A DNA stretch of 64,000 nucleotides from positions 35,089,200-35,153,199 of the forward strand of contig CM067067.1 in assembly GCA_033980235.1 (NCBI GenBank), read 5' to 3'. Made by a program: the position numbers and the translations under genes. The notes beneath the pieces are model-generated. The model made no database searches. It was given only the letters and a program-made list of their open reading frames with translations, and was not told where the DNA came from. Positions within the stretch are counted from its first letter, which is position 1, and every line of letters begins with the position of its first letter. Of this stretch, positions 1 through 12,900 are shown one piece after another. The stretch comes from Diadema setosum (Eukaryota; Echinodermata; Echinoidea; Diadematoida; Diadematidae).

Positions 1-742
1 ACAGAAATTTCATCCAAATCTGATCTCATATAAAAGAATCCTGGACTTCTCCAAATTTCAAATATTTCAAATTCATTCAATGAAAATTCTGCTCAACTCT
101 TCATTTCTACAAGAGAGACAGGCAACAGCTATGAGCTCTAGATTCTATTTGCCAAAGAGCTGTACCTAGAAATCTGCAAGGAAATTCTGTTCCTTACAGT
201 GGAATAAATAAAATGGTGACTGGATAGAAAAACATCAAAGGTATGTTTTGATTGCATCACAGTTGAGTATAAAAGGAATGACATGCATAATCAATTGAAT
301 TTCACTCTCCCTTGTTCCCTTTCAACTCAGGCATTTAAGAACACACACATATATATATATTCTTTTTTAAAAAGTCCCCTTGCCCATCCACACTACATTT
401 AGATACATTTACAAGGCCACTAAACATAACATACATCTTCATCACTGACCTACTGTTGAGTTGAACTGGATATGGCATGTACCAGATCTACAGCAGACAG
501 CCATATCTCAGATGCTACTGGTTAATTCGTCGGTTGAGAAAGATTAGGCTGTTGGTTAAGGCACCACTAACCCTATGTCGTTAACGTCCTTATCTTTCTG
601 AACTGATGAATTGCTCACCTTGCTAAACACACCCCTTTTCTGCAAATTTCACAACTGGTCATAGTAGTGGCGGCCAATATGCACGGCATGCCATGCCCAG
701 AGAGGGCAAGGGGAGGGGAGTAGGAGGATTTAGGGCGGTCCC
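1..742. other. Sequence downstream of CPT1, no gene seen
   Basis: This is probably the CPT1 3' UTR and flank. No minus-strand AATAAA signal is visible. A short AT-rich run near 350 is the only simple repeat. Confidence 0.4.
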
Positions 743-928
743 TCACTCAAAGAGCGCCCTCATGTCATCCAGGCTTTTGTAGAGGTGGTCCATGAAGCGC
801 TGGGAGTTGGTATCCGGGCAGGAGTGCTTGGAGGAGACGTGGAAGTAAATGCGCGTCTCCTCGGGGATCATGTAGGCCACTCCGTAGCCGGAGTCGGAGA
901 CGGGTGCGAAGCCGCCGCCTGGACATGA
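743..928 (-). CDS. CPT1: CPT1 exon 17 (C-terminus and stop, residues 709-769)
   Basis: Encodes [20 protein letters not shown] then [20 protein letters not shown] and ends DDMRALFE with TGA at 743-745. It aligns with the GGGFGPVADDGYGVSY…SSKFSCPET end of CPT1. Acceptor caacAG. Confidence 0.95.
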   Translation of the reverse strand, partial: SCPGGGFAPVSDSGYGVAYMIPEETRIYFHVSSKHSCPDTNSQRFMDHLYKSLDDMRALFE

Positions 929-3900
929 CTGTTGACGAAAAAAACGGAAGAGCTTCATGCAGGCGAAACAACACATGTCACTTGGGACAGCAAGTGCTTT
1001 GAGTGAGTACACAGCTGAATTCAGCATGCAGGTAGCAAAACAAAGCCATTTATACCACATACTTTTTCTTTCATTCCATTTTGCAAATATCGGTTTATTT
1101 CTTTCCTGACACTGTTTGTAATTACTGTAAAAAGTCTGCGGTTGCTGTGAGAAAATATCCTCAAACGACAATGGAGTCGGGGCACTAATACAACGTAGAT
1201 TTATCTCAGCATATTGTTTTGACCATTAAACCCTCACTTACTGACATCGGTCAAACTAAAGAACAAGCTCAAAGAGTTGTTATCATAGTTCATATATCAC
1301 TGCCGAACAAACAGTCATATTTTTTTGTGTCAGCACCAGCAGAAACTGTATAAATTTTGGGATATAGGTTTGATCATTGGCATACATTGTAGGTCTTCAA
1401 AATATCACTCACTGACAAACTTTTTCCACAATTATGAAAGCTTATAATGTGATTTTTTTGTGTGTGTGCAAAAGTACAGTGACCTTTGACCGTGACCTTT
1501 TACTCTACCATGTCATTCAAATTGTTCATCTTCATTTAACCATCTTCCAAGACTATATGACCACCAGACAGCTGAAAATGTCTTTAGGTTTTAGCCAAGA
1601 TTCAGTGACCTTTGACCTTTTGAGGGATTTTGCCCCTAACTAAATCAGCACATCTATGCCGCAAGTAACTTCCCTGGGCTGGGCCAGGCACCAAGGAAAA
1701 TTTGTTGGAGTGATAACAATATCTGGGACGGATGGACCAACAGATGAACAGACAACTAGAACGCAGTGCCTCCTGTATCCCCAGGCGGCAGAGGCAGACA
1801 GACTGAACTGTTTTCATTGGAATAAAAACCCCACTAAGAGAAGGAGATTGTCTAACCTTGTCCTTGTAGCCGGGCTCGTTGACATTCACTCTGCCCAGCA
1901 TCTGGCTCTGTGGGGTCTGACTCGTCGACAGTGTCCACGGCAACGAGAGGGCGGTCTTCAGGAAGTCACTTTCCTGCCAAGATCAGGGGGAGGGGAATAC
2001 ACTGGGCAATCATTAAAGAGATGACAAGCCCCATATTTGGGATTTAAAGGGTGTGTACAGTTCTGGTCGAGGTGAAGATTTAGCTTTTAACGTTTTGTGA
2101 GATATTCAGAAATCACTCTATGAGATGTCAAAGAGCATGCGGTTCTAAGGGGTATCAAAAGTTTATTCGATGAAAATCGGTTTTGAAATGGCTGAGATAT
2201 CCAAAAACAAGGTGAAACAAAGAGATACTAATAAAGTTGGGGCATGTCGCCTTTTATTATTAGCACTTTTTGGGATATCTCAGCCATTTGAAAACCAATT
2301 TTCATCAAATAAACGTTGAATCCTTCTTAAAATTACATGCTCTTTATATTTCATAAGAGGCTTTTCATTATCTCACTTAGGAATGTTCAAAACATGAATC
2401 CCTACCTCAACCAGTACTGTACAGTCCCTTTAAGAATACAGGACTTTTTACACACATGGTAACGTCACAGAAAATAGAATTCTCAGAGAATTGATCTACA
2501 CAAGCAGTACACTCTCTAACTCTACAGGAAATTATTGTATCTTTCAAGTAATTGCTTGAGGTAACAAGATACCTGTAATACTATCTATCTCACATCTAAA
2601 CACTGTCCTTGATAATGACTCATTCTCTGCCATATTGAAAACATAGAAAGGACAAACCAAAGCTACAGATTTCTCTTTGTTTTTTCCATGCTGTATCTGT
2701 CTATAAGTGAAAAAAAAAGAAAGTAAATGTAACTGCGAAATTTCCGCAAAAAACAAAAAGCAAAACTGATCCATTTCATTTATGCAACATCTAAAAATAT
2801 GTCATCAGGAAAAACTGCACTCACAAGGTTGGAGCCTTTACAGGCCACATAGAGTGCAAACAGGTGTCGGTCCACCCCGCGGCCGTTGGTGCAGTCACGG
2901 AACATCGCCTGGTGATTGTTGATGGTGCGCTGTAGCAGCCGAATCTTTTCTTCTTTGCTCGCAGAACCATCCTCCATTGCCCTTTATTCAAAAAAATAAA
3001 TGAAAATCATTTATCTTCATTCTGATAATCTTTTATTTTTTTTTTTTTTTTTTTGGTGGGGGGGGGGGGAGGGATCATTTACACTCATGTAATCAATACA
3101 GATGTTTTCACCTTTTTACACAATTCATAATTCCTTAGAGTGTGCAATATATCTGCAAGTTGCATCATATAACTAGAAATGTCGCTATGGCGACTGATGC
3201 CTCCGCCATAATGCATGATTCTCCCAATAGGTGTATAGTACAATGTCTTCACAATGTGTGATGACAGTGTCACATAACTGGCAAAATATTGAAATGACAG
3301 GTTTGTCAGAAATACCTTGAATGTTCACTTTCCTTGAACTGGGTTTGCTATAATTGTCTAAGAGTGCAGGTACACATATTTGGGGAATTGAGAATTTTTA
3401 CTTGACTTCTGACCGACCCTTTTAATATAAGTTTATGCATTGAGTAATTTTCAAGGTATGAAGAAAGAGTGTAATTACAGTACAAAATAGATTTTTTTTT
3501 TTTGCATTTAAACCTGGTCTTTGACCCTTAACCTTTGACCTTTGACTTTCTGGCTGGAAATTTCCCAGAGAATTTCCATTAGGTAATACATGTTTTAAGT
3601 TTTAAAACTAATAATGCAAGCATTGCATATACTAGTATATGAGGGAAATAGTAAAATTTTGAGGAGTTGACCTTGACCTTTGACCCCCTGACTATTGACC
3701 CATGACCCCTAAATTCCCTAGATAATCCCTGCCAGTCAGTACATGTGTATGTACCAAGTTCCATGAAGATACATTGAACCATGAATTGATACATTGAACC
3801 AAGAAAAGTGATGTTGCAACATTTTCACCTAACCTTTGACCTTTTGACCTTTGACCTTATGACATGAAACTCTCTCTGGAGAATCTTTACGCAGTAGTTC

Positions 3901-6900
3901 ATGTCTACACTAAGTTTCAAGAAAATACCTTCGGGCATTGCATAGATATGGGGGAAATAGCAACATTTTTAGCATTTGACCTTGACCTTTTGACCTTTGA
4001 CCTCTTGCCAATGTCACTAAAATCTATTCAACTAATTGCCCCATCATACATCAGCCTTGGACCAAGTTTGGTGAAAGCTGCTTCATCCAGTTTTGAGTTA
4101 TCACATAAACAGTTAAATTTTAGGATTTGACCTTGATCTTTGACCTTTGACCTCTGTCCGATTTCACTATAAAACTAATCAAGTTATTGTCCCATCATAC
4201 ATCATCCTCCGACAAAGTTTGGTGAAATTTGCTAGATCCAGTCTCGAGTTATTGCATAAACGGATACAATTTCATGATTTGACCTTGACCTTTGACCTTT
4301 GGGCGATTTCACCCAAAATCTAATCAAGTAATTGCCCCATCATACTTTATACTTGGACCAAGTTTGGTAAAATTCCAGTCAATATTACTCAAGTTATCGC
4401 GTAAACGAATGCGGACGGACGGACAACCCGAAAACATAATGCCTCCCGCACCACTTCATGGCGGAGGCATAAAAAGGCTCTGCCCACAGAAGCATCTTCC
4501 ATAGCTGTATTTGGTCAAAATCACTCATCTTAATTTTTGTTGTTGTTGTTGTTTTTTTTTTTTTGATGGGGGTCACTTTGCATTGTATAATCAGTCAAAC
4601 AAGTATCCTTAACTAAGTATTAAGTATTAACCTTAAATTCTCACATCATGAAGAATTTGGGAGACAGCGAACAAATCCTTTAATGATATCATTGAAGATC
4701 AAGAGATATTCAAAAAACCTTAGTGTGAGTGAGGCAATGTTTTATTTGTCAAACACTGACAAGACTGCAACAGGTGCTAAAAAGTGTGTGTATTAGTATG
4801 GTTTTGGTGTACTTCTTATAAAACCACTGCACTAATACTGCAATGCATTCTTCCTCTATTTGTTAGTATTGGAAAAAAAAAATATCTTAGATTATGATAT
4901 GGGAATCAATTAACTAATAAGCACAACACCTGTCACTTCACCATCATTTGCACTCAGTATATCATGTACCAGCAGTGACCCTAACTTCAAGGGGGGGGGG
5001 GGGGGGGATGCTGCAATTAAGAATACAGCATGTCCCTCTAAACCACAAACACACACACACACACACCAAAAGAGATTTCATGAGGGTGGAGCTGGGATCT
5101 TCGCACTCACAGGACAAAGTCTTTGCACTCCTTGGTGAAGGACCGCACGGTCTCCGTCCGCCCCTCTCGGTACAGGCGCAGGGCGCAGGACTCGTACGTC
5201 AGGGCAAACTTGCCGCCCGAGTCCCGATAGTAGGTCAGCTGGAGGGCCGTCTGGATGTATCCGTCGGGGCTCAGCTGGAAAGATTGAATATGAATCATCG
5301 AAAATAATATCACAATGGCAGGTTAGAAAAATGAGCCATTTCACAAGTGAAAGTTCCATTGTGGTCATCGATAGAAGAAGTCCATCTCTTGCAAAAGTTT
5401 TCCCCAGAAGATGACTTTAATATCAGAACACAGCAAGAGTATAATCTTGGTTCTGACTTTTGATATCTCCATCATTCAGAAGTGAAAGTAATGTGTACTC
5501 TTCCCTCTGTTGAATAGAAAATGCTTCTGACTTCTTCCTGTTTCCTTTCAGACAAAAAATATCACTTGACTGTTTCCATGGATACCACGAATCCAACAAC
5601 ACTGCTCTGGCGCCAACCACAAGTTGTTATCTACCCATTTTGTGCCGAGGACTTTGGACGGTGTGTACAATGCAACAGGGTTTTCTGTGCCAATAGGCAC
5701 TCAAAGCACGCAAAGCGTTAAAGGGGAAGGCTAGTAACCGATCAGTGGGAATCAGTGGGAATGCTGGGGGATGATTATTCCAATCCTTATGGGATTCATT
5801 TAAGAGTACATTATGTATCTATTGTTGTGTGAAATTGTTTGCTTCAGAACGGTCTCATATTCAAGTCATGTGCAGTTTAATGTTTCCAGGTAAGCATGCC
5901 TGTACAGTGACGGGGCCTTAAACTGCACATTACTTGAATATGAGACCATTCTGAAGCAAATAAATTTCACACAACAATAGATATATAATGTACTCTTACA
6001 TGAATCCCACAAGGATTGGAACAATCATCCCCCAGCATTCCCACTGATCAGTTACTCGCCATCCCCTTTAAAGGCTGCAAGTGTGCTGTCTCTAGGCCCA
6101 CAATGGATGTTTGGGAAGTACATGTATAGCCTACCAGTGTAAAAACAGAGGGTGTGGCTGTCGTTCCACAAAATGTGGCAGTCAATACCTGATGTCAGCA
6201 AAACAGTTGTCTTTGACTTAAAACATTCCCACTTAGAAATTCATAGAAATCCTCTAATTATTCAAAAAATGAGCAAAAACAACAAACAAACAAACATAAA
6301 TGTTTAGGTTGTATTTTTTTAATGAAAAACAGAACTTGATTTGTTTCCTACAAGATTCTAGTGTCCATGAAAATATGATGTATGACCCAACAGGCTCCCA
6401 CACGCAATGGGAGAATAGGAAATTAAATATCTGTTTACCACTTGAGAAAACTACCATTATATATTTCTATTCTGGGAGATTACATTGTAAATGGGAATAT
6501 TGCCACAGCCTGAAATACTTTGAACTTTTTGTGTTTATAGAGTGAATATGAAACTTACTATAAATGATGAACACCTAAAAGTGGCATTCCCCCCCCCCCC
6601 CCCCCCCAGCTCTATCAAGGGTCAGAATTACTGAAATTAGAAGGTGGTGTATACGGATGCCTGTCATTGAAGGACACTAGGTCTCAAAACTCAAACTTAC
6701 CTTGACTTTCTTCATAAATCCCTTTCCATAATGGTCATGATGAGTGACAACCAAGTCAAGGTCAGGCACTTTCTGTTCATTTGAAGAAAATGACAGAAAA
6801 TGTAATTTTGTCATGTGAGTGATAAGGAAGATTTTGGTCTGCTTCACTTGAAATATGCTACATAATTCTGTAGAAATGAATGTGTCTTGCAAATCAGAAA

Positions 6901-9900
6901 TGTAATTCATAATGTATATGATGATGAAACAGCATTTATATGCATCAATACGAAAAAAAAAAAAATTAATTTCAAATCCAGGTAAGTTACCATGGTTTTT
7001 TTTTAATAGTAAGAACACATTTACATTGAAATGAATTACAGGTCTTGATAATCATTTCTTTAAGTTGCAGGCAATCACTTAAAAAATCCAAAACAGCAAT
7101 ATCTGTTACATTATAGAAGGGTAGGCTAGAATATGAGAGATGAAGTTTCAACAGTTATCAAATCTGTAAGCTATAAGATACCTACAAAATCCTGCAAGTC
7201 TACAGAAATTCTAGTGTACTAAAATCACACAAACATAAATGCATGTATAACAGATGAACTCTAGCAAAATTAATTGGATAAAATTATATGTGTAGGGCAT
7301 ATAATAAGACAAAATTTAACAGATGTAAACAGATATACAATACACTCAGCATACTTAATAAAATATATGCATAAATATGGCAAAATATAACAGATATAAA
7401 CAAATACGTTACATGAAATCAAATATACTGTAATTGTTGAAATTTTCGCGGTGTTGAAATTTTCGCGCATTTTGCGCAACCAGAAGCTAGCACAAAAATA
7501 AAAACACGCGAAAAAAATTTTTGCATGCCATATGTCCTAGTAGCTGATGTCTTGATTCCGCGTAATTAAGAACATGCGAAACTCTTCTTACCCGGTCAAG
7601 AGCAAAAAATTAGTCGCGCGAAAATATCCACTTTTACAGTATATGTAATACAATATATTTTATTTACACAAATACGTTACATGAAATAAAATATATATGC
7701 AATAAAACAAACATATACAAATATATATATATATTACATAGAGTATACTATAATCCAACAACACAAACAAATGCATCATACAAAAACAACATTCAGCACA
7801 CATAAACAAATACCTTGAGGTGTACATCCCTGGCATCAATGACTGTCTTGTATAGAGGGTCGATGACCTCCCAGACCAGCGGCTGCGGCTGACGACCAGT
7901 CAGACTCTCCCTCGAGCGGGGCGGGGCGCAGTGGCCATCTTTAGTGTACAGGCTGAGGTCCAAGTGCCTGACCAACCATTGACAATGAAATGACAAAAAT
8001 ATTATGTAAATACGAGTTCTTGCATGAAGAGTATCATTTCAACTTCTCTCTTCAACTTATCCTTACCATCTGTCTGTTGACGTATAATTATACGGTGGAG
8101 TAGGTCTTTTGGGCTAGGTGGTGAGATGGTGAGATGAGGTGGTGAGGTGATGACATTTGTCATGTACCTTTGACCTTCATCCCTGTCATTTCAGGCAATT
8201 ACCAGTTGTTGCTGATTTATTTCTATCCTTCTTACCAGATGGTATTACAAATAGATGGACATTCCCGGTTTAAGTACAGTGGAATTTGACCTTGAACTTT
8301 GACCTATCACTTATCACCACCATCAGGTTCGTGCAAAAGCATGAGAAGCATCATCCGACGATATAGGGGATGAATTTCATTATATTTTTGTTTGTCCCTT
8401 TTTCAACAAAGAGAGATTATTGTATTAACCAAGTAGCTTGACGGCCAGTAGACCAAGTGCATTACATATGGCCAAATTATTCAATTCAACTAATGCTTGC
8501 CATTTGAAAAAACTAGCCAAATTTGTCAGAATTATTATGTTTCAGTTCTCTTCAATACCAAAGAAGAAAGACAGTATTTTTGTAGAAAGTAAAGTAGATG
8601 TGAATGTTTGTACACGTAGTGGTAGAGTAGTTAAACATCCTTTACGCCTTGTTTTGTAAACATATTTATTAGGTGATCCGAGTATCCTCTCGGATCACCT
8701 TCTGTTTTTGTACGGATTCTTTCTTCTTCTTCTTCTTCTTTTTCTTCTTATTTCTCCCCAAAAGTTGTGCATCGATTAGCTCAGAAAGTCCTCTTCCTAT
8801 CAATTTCAAACTTATACCATATATGTATCGTCTCCCAAAGACGGCAATCGAACTAAAATCAAAGTGATCAGTCAACCGTGACGTCACTATGACGTCATTA
8901 TATGAAAACACATTCTCAATCATATCTCATTAATGGAATGGAATTTTTCAATGAAATTTACGTCACATATATTTCAAGTCAAGCGAATTCTACTCATATT
9001 CTCAAAATTCATCTATACCTTAAAACGTGCGCGTACGCGCGCGTTGAAATATTTGTATGCTCAAATCGAGCTCAAATTTTTTTTGCACACGTTTCAGACC
9101 ATTTAGAGCATTTTTTGAAAAATTGAAAAAATTTTACGGACGCGTACGTGCGCGCGCATATACACACACACAGCTCATATGCAATAGAAATTTCCCGTTT
9201 TTTCACACTTATCACCTGCCTGAAATGTCAGGGAATATGTCTACCAAGTTTCAAGTCAATCCAACTCAATATGACGTCATACGGGCCCGTCAAAGTTGAA
9301 ATTCCGCGCGCGCGTCAATGGCGATATACAGTGCAACAATGCCAAAAAAACGCCAATTTTAAATCCGATATTACTCGTCAGGATGGACGGTGAACCCCCC
9401 CCCCCCCCCCCCCATTTTTTTTTACATATTCTGAAAGCTGATGAGTTGTACATGTCATTTCATGGGTTGGCGATGCTGGAAAAATGATTAAAAGATATCA
9501 AATTTCTTACTAAAATAAAAATTTTTACTAAAAAGTAAATTTTCAAAATGACGTCATCAAATTACAAGTTCACTCGAGCGTATCTCACTTATCCTTTGCC
9601 CATTTTCACCCAGATTTCAGTATGTTGTAGCTTACTAAATGCTCTTTCATTAATATAGTAACAACATTTTGATTAGATGACAGCATCACCTCGTAATATT
9701 GGATTGAGAGTAATCTTGTCAAATTTGACCAGTTTACGTGTTATCTTAATGGGAGTGCAGTTTTTCTGGAAATGAAAATTGACATGACTATCTTTTTCGA
9801 GCACTAGCTCACCTATGCTTCGGTGAATTTCTCTTAGATTTTAATATGTTGTAGCTGAGACTTTGGGCTATCGATGTGTGCCCTTCATTTTTTCATACAG

Positions 9901-12900
9901 TATCGGGATCACTTCCAAAAACTTGGTTGAAATCAAAGCCTATCTTCGATGTATTTTCATATTTCTTTCTTTTTCCAACTTTCTTTGCAATAACTCAAGA
10001 AAAACATACCCTATCACCACCATATTTTGCACATGTTTAGTTCATGTCACGTACATTATTTCATAAAATGACAACTACTTGATCAGACACCATCTTGGGT
10101 ATGTAAATTAGGGTAAATGGTCATAAATGTTTCATCCTGTATCTTGGTGAATACATGTCTTATCTTTCCCATATTTTGCACACGCAAAGACCATGTTACA
10201 AGAATCATTTCACAAAATAACCACTTTTTGCTCAAATGCCATCTTGGGGGTGCAAAGTGGGGTCAAAGGTCAAATATACTTCATTCTGCATCTTTGATAG
10301 TGTATATGGAATTCGGTACCCAAGATGGCAGGTCTGACTCCCTTTTCAAAATGAGAATCCAAACATCACACAACGAATGTCCCTAATCTCAGGTGAAAAC
10401 TTGAATCATTGATTTAAAAAAAATCGGATCACCTAATTTGTCAGTCTTGACAAATTCCGAGTCTAGTTCATATCTGTTATTTTCACATGTACATGTACAT
10501 TATCACTTATATTTTTGTATTCATATATTGTAAATATGTTTGTACTCTCATACCCCGAGAGGGGGTCGATAGAGTCAATAAAATCTTACAAATCTTACAA
10601 AAAACAGAGAGAAATAAGCAAATCTCTGTGACATTTTGCTGAGCCCTATGTGCAGATGGGGTGAGAAGCAAACTTTGGACGCCAGCTACAAAGAGAAGAC
10701 TCACTCCTCCATGACACAATACTCCAGCATGTGAGCCATGACCAGGGCGTCCCCCCACGAGTGCTCCACGTTCACCCCGCACTTCCCGTCGATGAAGATC
10801 ACAGCGTGGAAGCTCTTGTCAAACCACACGTTTCCCCCGTCGCCGGTCAGCGTGTACCTGGCGCGCGAGGACATGTCGGGGAACGTCAGCGTCTCCAGCG
10901 ACAGCTAATGATGTGGAAAAATGACGAGTGTAAACAAGAAGTGAAGAAATTTAATGAGGAATACACTGAAAGGAGAGTGTGTGAAGATGATAGTCTTAGT
11001 TTGCCAGCTGTTTGGGACTTTTAAAGCTTACTTATCACTTACCATGATAGTCCCACAGCTTATTTGTCCATGGGCACAGTATGATGAGAGGCCTTTGAAA
11101 CAAGCCAAATTTGCAGTATGTCAAACTTATTGTACCCTTACCTACCCTTGCTCTGAAGATTTGAGGGACTCTCTTTTTTATGAAGAGAGAACAGCTGGTA
11201 GGCATACTTGAATAAAATTCTGTAGTAGCCTCTTGTACAAAGACAGAAAACAATTCACAAATTTAATTCACAAATTTACAAATTCATTCATTATTAAGGC
11301 TGTTCTTAATTCACTATGTACCATCTGCTTCTTTATTCAATAATGAATTCATTGGCTCATTCATGATATACTCATTCATTCATTCCTTATCAATTGATCT
11401 ATTTGTTTGTGCTTCGATCAAGATTTTGTTTCACAAACAGACTTCAAAATGCTGACAACATGCACAACACTCACAAAGATTAGAGAGATACATTGTACAA
11501 TGTACGTCACATGCGTGATTGAAATTTGTGAAGAGATGTGAGATATTTTTGACAAGCATGCTCTCACATAATATCAGCTGTTGATGCTACTGCAGTCGCA
11601 TTTAATCTCCAGCAAATACCCATTTTATCTTTTGAAAATACATCTCAAGTTGATAAATTTGTATCCCAGACAGGGTAAAATAGACAAAAAAGTGACAACT
11701 GGCATTACCAGGAATATTGAGGACTCCAGGATTTCCAGAGACAGGGCGTTGACCCCGGACGTGAAGAATTCATTGCGCAACTTGGCCCACTCAGTGCGAT
11801 TCATGGTGGTTAGAGCAGCAAGGTAACGACTCCTAGCAGCTTCATCTGAATCTGTGAAAAAAAAAAAGTTAATTCATACAAAGAAATATCAATCAATAAA
11901 ATACTGATTAATGCAGAAACACTTATTTATGAAATTATATAATGACAGATAACAAAATAGTTAACACATTATGTTAATCTGTCTATCAAGGCTCACATGC
12001 AAATCTACATATATGATCTTGTTGGGAGATACAACATATGTCGGAATGCTTCTAACATATACATATAATGTACATATTGTCGCTGGGGTGACAAGACCTT
12101 GTATCTGCAATTTTGGTGAAAATGAATTTTTTGACTTAATGGTCAGATAATCAGTTAAGTGATGTCCTGTCCAAATCCTAGATGTCTTACCCCAAAAATG
12201 AAGCCACCACAGCATGTCAAAGGAATGTCTATCCCATTGGATACAGTGCTTTGGCTGCCATGTTTTTTTGCTCTCCTGAACATTTAACATTTTGCAGATA
12301 CGAGGTCTTGTCGCCCCAACAACGATATATATTATATGCAATACGTATATACACACCTAAGTTAGTAGTTAATAAGTGATTCAATTACTAAGTCTATGGA
12401 CACCACAGTTACCCCCCGCCCCCAACTCCCACCGCCGCGCCCCCTTGGTGATTTATCAGAACCTTTCAGTGTGGGCACAGCATAGCATATTTTCTAGCAT
12501 AGTTAGCAAAATATATCAGCATACCCTGAAGGCTACATGTAAGAAGAAGGATTAAATTATGCATATCTCCTTATCCAGTTGCATGCATGCACTTACTGTT
12601 GGGGACATCCGTGCCAGTTGGTAAACAAGGCATGGGGGCAGATGTGCCAGTTGAGAGATGAGGCACAGTACAAATTAAACAGTGCCAACATATGCATTGT
12701 CAAAGACACATACGTGAGTGTGTGTGTGGGGGGGGGGGGGGAGCAGGGTTCTATTTTCAGATGGTAACCATGGCGACAGACCTGAGGAAAGATGACCCAC
12801 CTGCCCTTTTGTCTGCATCCTCTAAAATCCACTCGATTTGTTTCTCGATGGCCGCTGCAGAGATGACCTTCCCCCGGGCATCGTGGGTGTCTACTTTGTA

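Noticed and set aside
5078..5368. 96-residue minus-strand ORF and the plus-strand ORF at 4948-5307
   Set aside because: Other-frame shadows of CPT1 exon 14; the GC-rich exon leaves several frames open.
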